From Bog-532 sp036495425 (GTDB lineage Bacteria > Actinomycetota > Actinomycetes > Streptosporangiales > Streptosporangiaceae): a DNA stretch of 24,597 bases. The notes beneath the pieces were generated by a model. That model was not told where the DNA came from, made no database searches, and was given only the letters and a program-made list of their open reading frames with translations. The DNA is taken from contig DASXMW010000121.1 in NCBI GenBank assembly GCA_036495425.1, forward strand, positions 1 through 24,597, read 5' to 3'. Within the stretch, counting starts at the first letter, position 1; every line of letters begins with the position of its first letter. The position numbers were made by a program, and so were the translations under genes. Positions 7,079 to 12,987 of this stretch are shown piece by piece.

Positions 7079-8029
7079 TCATGATCTGCTCCGTACGACC
7101 CGGCGCTCGATGTACACGAACAGCGCGGTGCCGATGACCGACAGGAACAGCCCGACGACCGCGATCGCGCTGGCGTAGCTGTAATTGAAGAACTGGAATG
7201 CCTGGTTGTAGATTTCGATCGAAAGTGTGGTCGTGGCCTGGCCCGGCCCGCCGCCGGTGGTCAGGTAGATCAGTGAGAACTGCTGCAGGGAGAAGATGAA
7301 GGCCAGCACGGCCAGCAGGCAGAGGGTCGGCGTGATGCTGGGCAGCACCACCGACCGGAACCGGCGGACCGGGCCCGCGCCGTCCACCCGGGCCGCCTCC
7401 AGGAGCTCGTCGGGTACCGCCTGCAGCGCGGACAAGGTGATCAGGGCGTAGAACGGGAAGCCCTTCCACACCGTGATCACCACGATCGACGCGAAAGCCA
7501 GATGCGAGCTGGTGAAGAACGCGTTGTGGTGCCCCACCCCCGGCAGCCAGCCGGCCATCCGGTTGATGATGCCGAAGTTCGGGTCCGCCATCAGCAGGAA
7601 GGTCAGCACGACCGGGATGTCCGGCAGGGCCCAGGGGATGGCCAGGATGCCCCGCACGAACCCGCGGCCGCGGAAGCTCCAGTTGAGCAGCATCGCGATG
7701 AACAGGCCCACGATCAGCATGAGCACCACGACGACCGCGGTGAAGACCAGGGTGACCCGGACGACCTGCCAGAAGATCGGGTCGGCCACCATGCGGCTGT
7801 AGTTGCTGAACGTGAACGAGCCCGTGGAGCCGAGCTGCTGGCTCTTGAACGAGGTCAGGATGCCCTTGATGATCGGGTAGATCACGAAGACACCCTCGAA
7901 GGCCAGGATGGGCACGACCAGGAGGTAGGGCAGCCAGTTCCCGGAGAGCCGCAGCCGTGGCCCGGCGGCGGCGGTCCGGCGGAGCTGGCCGGGAGCGCGC
8001 TCCCGGCCAGCCTTCAGCACTTGCGTCAC
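7079..8029 (-). CDS. Carbohydrate ABC transporter permease, MalF-type (CUT1)
   Basis: This 316-residue permease has a first helix WLPYLLVVPILAFEGVFVI, about six helices, and the EAA loop LLEAARVDGAGPVRRFRSVVLPSITP. It forms the membrane channel with the MalG-type partner. The frame is open to 8212, but the upstream part lies inside the binding-protein gene and is Ser/Arg-rich antisense-like sequence. GTG 8029, 16 bases after the binding-protein stop with a weak AGGGA upstream, is therefore chosen. A perfect 28-base palindrome covers codons 7-16, directly behind the start, and may lower permease expression relative to the binding protein. Confidence 0.9.
   Translation of the reverse strand: MTQVLKAGRERAPGQLRRTAAAGPRLRLSGNWLPYLLVVPILAFEGVFVIYPIIKGILTSFKSQQLGSTGSFTFSNYSRMVADPIFWQVVRVTLVFTAVVVVLMLIVGLFIAMLLNWSFRGRGFVRGILAIPWALPDIPVVLTFLLMADPNFGIINRMAGWLPGVGHHNAFFTSSHLAFASIVVITVWKGFPFYALITLSALQAVPDELLEAARVDGAGPVRRFRSVVLPSITPTLCLLAVLAFIFSLQQFSLIYLTTGGGPGQATTTLSIEIYNQAFQFFNYSYASAIAVVGLFLSVIGTALFVYIERRVVRSRS
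7984..8011. repeat. Perfect 28-bp palindrome at the 5' end of the MalF-type gene
   Basis: Positions 7984-7997 are the exact reverse complement of 7998-8011, centred on GAGCGCGCTC. On the mRNA it could fold into a ~12-bp GC-rich hairpin starting about 18 bases after the permease start codon, while coding for residues AGRERAPGQL. It resembles a LacI-type GGGAGCGCTCCC operator but has two extra central bases. It may be an expression attenuator or mRNA stability element, or simply a codon-level coincidence; the length and perfection favour function. Confidence 0.75.
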
Positions 8030-8045
8030 AGTGATATCCCTGCTG

Positions 8046-9434
8046 TCAGGCGCCGACCTGGGGGCCCAGCTCCTGTTGCGCCTGCTTCTGCGCCGAAGCC
8101 AGCGCGCTTTCCACCGATTGCCCGCCGGAGACGGCGCTGGCCATGGCCTTGATGATGATCTCCCCGATCTGGGAGTAGACGATGGTGTAGTCGCCGAGGA
8201 TGTCGAACTCACCCACGTAGTTGGTGGCCAGGTAGCCGGACATCCACGGCGTGGTCTTCAGGTAGGTGTTGTACGCCGGCTCGTACTGCCCGAAGTTGCT
8301 GAAGGGGATGATCGGGTAGCCGTTGGCGGTGGTGACCGCGTACAGGTTCTTGGGCGTGATCATAAACTTGACCAGCTCCATGGCCGCGTCCTGGTTCTTG
8401 GAGCTCTTCAGCACGACCACCGGGTGCAGCCGGGCGATGGCCTTCTTGCCCGGCCAGGGCGGCGGGGCGCTGCGCAGGTTGGGGTAGAGCTTGGGCGCCA
8501 GCTGCTTCAGCGTGGTCAGCCCGGCCGCCACGTTGAGGTTCATGGCGATCCGGTCGGACTCCCACAGCTTGGTGATGGCGGCCTCGGAGCTGCCCTTCGG
8601 GCCGCCCTTGGTCAGCAGCTCCACCCAGTACTTCATCGAGTTGACCACCGGCTCGGACGTGAACTGGAGGGTCTTGCCCTTGGCCCAGGCGCCGCCGTAG
8701 GCCAGCGGGAAGTTCTGCAGCTGGTTCCACCAGTCGGCGCCGTCGGCCACGCTGTTGAGCAGGGCCACCCCGAACTGCTCGGGGCTGTGGGTCAGCGCCT
8801 GGGCGTTGGACAGCCACTCATCCAGCGTGGTCGGCGGCTGGTTGATGCCGGCCTTCTTGAGCAGTTGCTGGTCGTAGGTCAGGGCGAACGGCACGTCGAT
8901 GACGCCCAGGCCCTCCAGGTCGCTGCCGTTCTTGAACTGCTCGTGGGCGGGGATCGGGGTGAGCTTGAGGTCGTTGGTGATGGACTGCAGCGGCACGCAC
9001 ATCTTGAACTTCGAGATCAGCGCCGAGGCCAGCTCGGGCGGGCACATGACCACGTCGGCGTTGATCGAGCCCGCCTCGGCCTGGGTGACCACGTTCTGGT
9101 CGTAGGTCGCGAACGGCCAGCCGACCCAGTTCACCTTGACGTTCGGGTGGGCTACCTCGAAGTCGCTGATGACCTTGAACCACGCGGCCTTCTCACCGAC
9201 CTCGAACTGCTCCCAGGACATCAGGTTGAGCGTGATTTTACCGCTCGCGCCGCCGGACGAGCCGCTGCCGGACGAGCCGCTGCTGGGCGAGCCGCCGCTG
9301 CTGCCGCAGGCGGACAGGACCGAAGCGCCCGCGCCCGCGGCCGCGAGGCCGCCGGTGAGGTGGAAGAAACCGCGTCGGCTCAGCGGCTTGGGATCTGGCG
9401 CAGCGTTCGCGTCATTACGTGCGTTGCCATTCAT
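8046..9434 (-). CDS. Extracellular sugar-binding lipoprotein of CUT1 ABC transporter
   Basis: This 462-residue protein is a type 1 extracellular solute-binding protein (MalE-like). Its signal sequence has a Tat-like SRRGFF motif (19-24) and a lipobox LSAC with lipidated Cys43. A Ser/Gly-rich spacer (about 44-65) follows, and then the mature fold (ITLNLMSWEQFEVGEKAAW). It would capture an oligosaccharide or glycoside outside the membrane and deliver it to the two permeases encoded downstream. ATG 9434 has AGAGGAAAG immediately upstream. The gene has a 207-base upstream gap with its own promoter and operator, so it probably heads its own transcription unit. The ligand cannot be predicted from sequence alone. 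Confidence 0.93.
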   Translation of the reverse strand: MNGNARNDANAAPDPKPLSRRGFFHLTGGLAAAGAGASVLSACGSSGGSPSSGSSGSGSSGGASGKITLNLMSWEQFEVGEKAAWFKVISDFEVAHPNVKVNWVGWPFATYDQNVVTQAEAGSINADVVMCPPELASALISKFKMCVPLQSITNDLKLTPIPAHEQFKNGSDLEGLGVIDVPFALTYDQQLLKKAGINQPPTTLDEWLSNAQALTHSPEQFGVALLNSVADGADWWNQLQNFPLAYGGAWAKGKTLQFTSEPVVNSMKYWVELLTKGGPKGSSEAAITKLWESDRIAMNLNVAAGLTTLKQLAPKLYPNLRSAPPPWPGKKAIARLHPVVVLKSSKNQDAAMELVKFMITPKNLYAVTTANGYPIIPFSNFGQYEPAYNTYLKTTPWMSGYLATNYVGEFDILGDYTIVYSQIGEIIIKAMASAVSGGQSVESALASAQKQAQQELGPQVGA

Positions 9435-9586
9435 CTCTTTCCTCTGTCCTGTGAGGGCGGCGGCGGGGTCGCCGGAAGTGAAACAGGTGCTGAACAGGAA
9501 TTTTGCTTGAATTCGGCCGACGATCGCGAACGGGCGCGCGGTCCTCGGAGCGAAGAAAGCCAGGTCACATTGCTGGTTAAAACGGA

Positions 9587-9615
9587 ACTATGATCGGTTC
9601 GCTGTCAACTGTCAA
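9587..9615 (-). promoter_or_regulatory. Candidate sigma70-type promoter for the ABC transporter genes
   Basis: On the minus strand TTGACA (9615-9610) is followed after exactly 17 bases by CATAGT (9592-9587). The -35 is consensus and the -10 matches 4 of 6. It would give a leader of about 150 bases before the binding-protein ATG. The -35 box lies inside the GTCAAC repeat, so a bound repressor would block it. Confidence 0.5.
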
Positions 9616-9618
9616 CTA
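9602..9618. promoter_or_regulatory. Putative operator 2 (tandem GTCAAC) upstream of ABC operon
   Basis: CTGTCAACTGTCAACTA contains two GTCAAC copies (9604 and 9611) with 7-base periodicity. It aligns with the 17-mers at 6068 and 11599 and overlaps the -35 of the candidate promoter for the transporter genes. It lies between the lactonase stop (9642) and the binding-protein start (9434). Confidence 0.55.
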
Positions 9619-9641
9619 TCTACGGATTGCAATTCGGCCGC

Positions 9642-10508
9642 TCAGCCGGCGAAGGTCAGGGCCGGGCGGCCCCGGATGCCGGGCTGCACGGCGAACAGCG
9701 CCCCCGAGTCCGGCTGGGCCCCGGTGTCGGCGCCGATCTGTGAGGTCGTGACGTACAGCGTGCCCAGGCCGGGACCGCCGAACGTGCACGCGGTCACCTG
9801 CGACACCGGCAGCTCGATGACCGCGTCCAGGGCGCCGGACGGCGCGTAGCGGTGCACGGCGCCGCCCTCCATCAGGGCCAGCCACACCCCGCCCTCGGCG
9901 TCCACGGTCAGGCCGTCCGGCCGTCCGGCGTCGTCCGGGACCCCGACCCACCGGCGCCGGCTGGCCAGGCCGGTGCCAGGGGAGTAGTCGAACACGTCGA
10001 TGCTCTGCTGAGTGGTGTCGACGTAGTAGGCGGTGCCGCCGTCGGGGGAGAAGTCGAACCCGTTCGAGATCGTCACCTTGTCCATGACCGGGTGCACCGA
10101 CCCGTCCGGATCGAGCCGGTAGAACGTGCCCGCCTGCGGGCTCTCGTCACTGGCCATGGAGCCGCAGTAGAAGTGCCCATCCGGGTCGCAGCCGCCTTCG
10201 TTGAGGCGGACCCCGGGTTTCAGCTCGACTTCGGCCACCGTGCGCAGCCGGCCCAGGTCCCCGTCGGTGACCACGAAGCGGTCCTTGAGGGCCAGCACCG
10301 CGCCGCCGGGCGCCCGCGGCCTGACCACCGCGGCCACCTCGCCGACGTGGGTCCGGGTCACCCCGCCGCCGGCGTCGAGGGCCATGACGTCGCCGGCCAG
10401 CATGTCGACCCAGCGCAGGCCGCCGCCACCGTCGCCCCAGTCATCAGCCCAGCACGGCCCCTCCCCGTGATAGCACTGCGTGCCCGGTATCAGCTCTGGC
10501 TCTGCCAC
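9642..10508 (-). CDS. SMP-30/gluconolactonase/LRE-family sugar lactonase
   Basis: This 288-residue six-bladed propeller enzyme of the SMP-30 family has metal ligands recognisable as Glu16 in HGEGPCW, Asn149 in TISNGFDFSPDG and Asp198 in GRPDGLTVD, plus the RLNEGGCDPDG segment (Asn103) that lines the substrate pocket. It hydrolyses aldonolactones to aldonic acids, an early step in oxidative, non-phosphorylated sugar breakdown. GTG 10508 is preceded by a strong AAAGGAGG. It lies 63 bases after the hydroxyacid dehydrogenase stop and is probably co-transcribed with it. The metal ligands all look intact. The sugar is unknown; rhamnono-, fucono- or other aldonolactones would fit the FAH/SDR pair. 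Confidence 0.88.
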   Translation of the reverse strand: MAEPELIPGTQCYHGEGPCWADDWGDGGGGLRWVDMLAGDVMALDAGGGVTRTHVGEVAAVVRPRAPGGAVLALKDRFVVTDGDLGRLRTVAEVELKPGVRLNEGGCDPDGHFYCGSMASDESPQAGTFYRLDPDGSVHPVMDKVTISNGFDFSPDGGTAYYVDTTQQSIDVFDYSPGTGLASRRRWVGVPDDAGRPDGLTVDAEGGVWLALMEGGAVHRYAPSGALDAVIELPVSQVTACTFGGPGLGTLYVTTSQIGADTGAQPDSGALFAVQPGIRGRPALTFAG

Positions 10509-10571
10509 GGTGTCCTCCTTTGGCTCCCGCGGACGTTCCCGGCCGGCTCGCCGTGAGCGCGGCTTGCTTGC

Positions 10572-11540
10572 TCAGCCACCTGGCTGGACGACCATCGACC
10601 CGTTGGTGACCGAGCCGGAGGCCAGGTACTGGATGGCGTCGCCGATGGTCCAGTGCGACAGCCGGTGCGCCGAGCGCTCGGACATCGAGGCGCTGTGCGG
10701 GGTCAGCAGCGTGTTCGGCGTGCTCAGCAGGGGAGAGTCCGCGGGCAGCGGCTCGGTCGCGAACACGTCCAGCCCGGCCCCGGCCAGGTGCCCGCTGTGC
10801 AGCAGCTCGGCCAGCGCGTCCTCGTCGATGATCCCGCCGCGGGCGGCGTTGATGACCATGGCGCCCGCGGGCAGCTGGCGCAGCTCGTCCCGGCCGATCA
10901 GGCCCCGGGTGGCCGGGATCAGCGGCAGGTGCAGGCTGATCACGTCGCTGCGGGCCAGCAGCTTGGGCAGGCTGGACACACGCTCGACCCGAGGCGGCAG
11001 GCTGACCGGGGCCGGGTCGTAGACCAGCACCTCCCGGACCAGCGGCCGGATCCGCTCGGCAAAGGCCTGGCCGATCCGGCCGCCGCCGACGATCCCGGCC
11101 GTGGCGTCGTCCAGAGCCCGGATCCGGCCCAGGTCCAGGGGCCCCTGCCAGCCGGCCCGCACGTAGGCGTCGGACGCTTTCAGTCGCCGTTCCAGGGCCA
11201 GCAGCAGGGCCAGCGCGTGCGTGGCCACCTCGGCCGCGCCGTAGGCGGGCTGGTTGAACACGGCGATACCGCGTCCCTCGGCCGTCTCCAGGTCGATGGT
11301 GTCCAGCCCCACCCCGGCCCGCCCGATCACCCGCACCGACGGTGCGAACGCCGCGATGATCCCGGTCGTCAGCCGCTGCAGCGTCACCACCACCGCGTCC
11401 GCCCCGGCCGTCGACTCCGGCACGGTGTCCGGTCCCGATAGGTCGATCCACCGGAGTTCGGCCTGCTCGCCGAAGTCCTTCTCCAGGCCGGCGTGGTCGC
11501 CGAACGCCGTGTCCGCCACCGCGATGACGGGCCCGCTCAC
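10572..11540 (-). CDS. D-isomer-specific 2-hydroxyacid dehydrogenase
   Basis: This 322-residue NAD-dependent enzyme belongs to the phosphoglycerate/C-terminal-binding-protein type family. It shows GRAGVGLDTIDL (73-84), the NAD motif GGGRIG (152-157), and the catalytic triad Arg234 (NAARGG), Glu263 (ATEPLP) and His282 (TPHSAS). It interconverts a 2-oxo acid and a D-2-hydroxy acid. It heads the leftward cluster and may process a hydroxyacid cleavage product or a sugar-acid intermediate. The start at GTG 11540 lacks a visible Shine-Dalgarno. Instead it overlaps the stop of a possible 12-codon upstream ORF (GTGA), so translation may rely on coupling. Confidence 0.88.
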   Translation of the reverse strand: MSGPVIAVADTAFGDHAGLEKDFGEQAELRWIDLSGPDTVPESTAGADAVVVTLQRLTTGIIAAFAPSVRVIGRAGVGLDTIDLETAEGRGIAVFNQPAYGAAEVATHALALLLALERRLKASDAYVRAGWQGPLDLGRIRALDDATAGIVGGGRIGQAFAERIRPLVREVLVYDPAPVSLPPRVERVSSLPKLLARSDVISLHLPLIPATRGLIGRDELRQLPAGAMVINAARGGIIDEDALAELLHSGHLAGAGLDVFATEPLPADSPLLSTPNTLLTPHSASMSERSAHRLSHWTIGDAIQYLASGSVTNGSMVVQPGG

Positions 11541-11575
11541 GGGCGGCCGGGCCAGCGGCCGGTGCTGCTCTGCAT
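11537..11575 (-). CDS. Possible leaderless upstream ORF (12 aa) coupled to the hydroxyacid dehydrogenase
   Basis: ATG 11575 opens a 12-codon frame (MQSSTGRWPGRP) whose TGA overlaps the dehydrogenase GTG as GTGA. The candidate -10 TAGCGT (11588-11583) would place the transcript start at or within a base or two of this ATG, the arrangement of actinobacterial leaderless mRNAs. The downstream gene has no Shine-Dalgarno, which makes coupling plausible. No codon-level test is possible on 12 codons, so this is speculative. Confidence 0.3.
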   Translation of the reverse strand: MQSSTGRWPGRP

Positions 11576-11582
11576 GGAGCAG

Positions 11583-11612
11583 ACGCTAAAGCCCCTGCTT
11601 GTAAACTGTCAA
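11583..11612 (-). promoter_or_regulatory. Candidate promoter for hydroxyacid dehydrogenase-lactonase unit
   Basis: On the minus strand, TTGACA (11612-11607) is separated by 18 bases from TAGCGT (11588-11583). The -35 is consensus and the -10 is poor (3 of 6, but of TAnnnT form). It overlaps operator 3, and the predicted start falls near 11575. Confidence 0.4.
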
Positions 11613-11615
11613 CAA
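11599..11615. promoter_or_regulatory. Putative operator 3, imperfect palindrome upstream of hydroxyacid dehydrogenase
   Basis: TTGTAAACTGTCAACAA reads as TTGT-N2-AC-N-GT-N2-ACAA, an inverted repeat, and also as GTAAAC/GTCAAC with a 7-base period. It continues as TGTCAACAAT-AACTTT, nearly identical to operator 1 (TGTCAACAATCAACTTT). It is 59 bases upstream of the GTG start and overlaps the -35. Confidence 0.6.
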
Positions 11616-11713
11616 TAACTTTCAAACCGTGATCATCGAACTTCGGTAACAGTTGCCGGCCTGGGACCTTCAGCCCTGACCGATTCCGCCAGAACCAACC
11701 GAAAATGAAGCAA

Positions 11714-11750
11714 CCGGAGCCGCCGGCGACCCCTCCGTGGGCGGCTCCGG
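11714..11750. other. Hairpin with perfect 11-bp stem in divergent region
   Basis: CCGGAGCCGCC (11714-11724) pairs exactly with GGCGGCTCCGG (11740-11750) around a 15-base loop. No T-tract follows on either strand. It could be a terminator-like or leader structure ahead of the RodZ-like gene, but no position-specific evidence decides this. Confidence 0.5.
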
Positions 11751-11899
11751 CCTTCCTTGCCGCTTCCGCTGAACGGGTTCTGCTCGCTTCCGCCGCATTT
11801 GCGGCCATCTTGTGCTACCGCCAATGGCCTCTCATATGTCAACCTGATCAAGGGAACCGACGGTGGCGTGTCGGTGCGGTGAGCCGAGGGGAGGGCGCC

Positions 11900-12955
11900 G
11901 TGAGCATCGGTGAAGTGCTGAGCGACGCTCGGTGCCGGTCGGGGCTCAGCATCGGCGAGGTCAGCCGTCAGACCGGGATCCGCGAGGAGATCGTCTGGGC
12001 CATCGAGCTGGACGACTTCGCCAAGTGCGGCGGCAACCTCTACGCCCGCGGTTACATCCGGTCCATCGCCGCCGCGGTCTTCGTCGACCCCGCGCCGCTG
12101 ATCGCCGAGTTCGACACCACCCACCCCGCGCGGGAGCCAGCCGACGAGACGGCCCCGCGCGAGCGGCGCGGCAGCCGGGCCCAGTCCGGGCGGCCCGAGT
12201 CCGGGCTGCTGGCCCTGCCCGAGCCGAACGCGCCCGAAAACAAGCACCCGCTGACCCGGTCCCAGCGCTACCGCCGCCGGCACCGCCGGCGGGTCGTCCT
12301 CAGCACCGCCATGTGCCTGGTCGTGCTGGTCATCTTCGGGGGCGAGGCCTACCACTTCGCCCACGCCGGCTCGAACGCCTCGGAGAACGCCGCCCAGGCC
12401 GCGTTCAACCGGGCCACCACCAAACACCAGCCTTCGAAAAAAGCGAAACCCAGCCCGTCGCCGACCCACGCCAAACCGTCCCCGTCGGCCACCCCGGCCC
12501 CGGCCACCCCGGCCCCGGGGACCCTGGAGCCGGTCTCGGCCAAGGCCTACGGCCCGTGGGGAGTCACCGGCGACAACCCGGACGGGGCCAGCCAGGCCAT
12601 CGACGCCAGCTCATCCACACCCTGGCAGACCGAGTCGTACACCTCGGCCAGCTTCGGCGGCCTGAAGACCGGCACCGGCCTGCTCATCGACTTCGGCAAG
12701 CCGGTCACCATCGTCTCCGCCGATCTCAACCTCGGCACTCCCGGCGCCTACGTCCAGCTGCGCGGGGCCAACAGCCCCAGCGCCAGCATCCTGAAGACCA
12801 TCGGCGGCACCAAGGACGCGGGCGACACCACCACGATCCGCCCCCAGGAGATCCCGGTCCGCTACCTGCTGGTCTGGTTCACCAGCCTGCCCCAGACTTC
12901 CTCCGGCCTGTACCAGGGCAGCATCTACAACATCTCCTTCCAGGGTCACTCCTGA
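11900..12955 (+). CDS. RodZ-like HTH/transmembrane protein with extracellular discoidin-like C-terminus
   Basis: This 351-residue protein has a cytoplasmic HTH_25/XRE-type domain (about 3-70: IGEVLSDARCRSGLSIGEVSRQTGI...YARGYIRSIAAAV). A basic stretch (QRYRRRHRRR, 122-131), one membrane helix (about 132-152), a Pro/Ser/Ala/Lys-rich linker (about 175-210) and a C-terminal beta-rich domain (211-351) resembling the F5/8C/galactose-binding fold follow. RodZ homologues link the cytoskeleton or cell-wall synthesis machinery to the envelope; in actinobacteria the extracellular part is often beta-rich. GTG 11900 is chosen over an open upstream frame because GGGGAGG lies 8 bases before it and the conserved HTH starts there. 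The carboxypeptidase gene follows within 20-62 bases, which supports an envelope role. Confidence 0.8.
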   Translation: MSIGEVLSDARCRSGLSIGEVSRQTGIREEIVWAIELDDFAKCGGNLYARGYIRSIAAAVFVDPAPLIAEFDTTHPAREPADETAPRERRGSRAQSGRPESGLLALPEPNAPENKHPLTRSQRYRRRHRRRVVLSTAMCLVVLVIFGGEAYHFAHAGSNASENAAQAAFNRATTKHQPSKKAKPSPSPTHAKPSPSATPAPATPAPGTLEPVSAKAYGPWGVTGDNPDGASQAIDASSSTPWQTESYTSASFGGLKTGTGLLIDFGKPVTIVSADLNLGTPGAYVQLRGANSPSASILKTIGGTKDAGDTTTIRPQEIPVRYLLVWFTSLPQTSSGLYQGSIYNISFQGHS

Positions 12956-12987
12956 CCTGCCCTTCCTGACGTACTGTGTCACCCGGG

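Larger units (their letters stand above)
11541..11899. other. Divergent intergenic region (359 bases)
   Basis: This gap lies between the leftward dehydrogenase and the rightward RodZ-like gene. Its left part holds the leaderless-ORF candidate, promoter and operator 3. Its middle holds an 11-bp hairpin (11714-11750). To the right, TTGTGC (11810-11815), 17 bases, CATATG (11833-11838) is a weak plus-strand promoter candidate, and GGGGAGGG just before 11900 is a good ribosome site. No further gene is supported; longer open frames here lack recognisable protein. Confidence 0.6.

Noticed and set aside
7079..8212. MalF-type permease starting at 8212
   Set aside because: The extra 61 residues lie inside the binding-protein gene and are low-complexity Ser/Arg sequence; GTG 8029 fits spacing and family length.
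9241..9310. Short repeats in the binding-protein gene (GACGAGCCGCTG-like) as a repeat element
   Set aside because: They encode the Ser/Gly-rich spacer after the lipobox and are explained by low-complexity coding sequence.
11836..11852. Fourth possible operator, ATGTCAACCTGATCAAG
   Set aside because: Only one GTCAAC half matches; the second unit in the 7-base register is missing and the site faces the RodZ-like gene, so chance is likely.
12349..12543. Minus-strand frame opposite the Pro-rich linker of the RodZ-like gene
   Set aside because: It is a Gly/Ala shadow of the repetitive linker with no ribosome site or family features.
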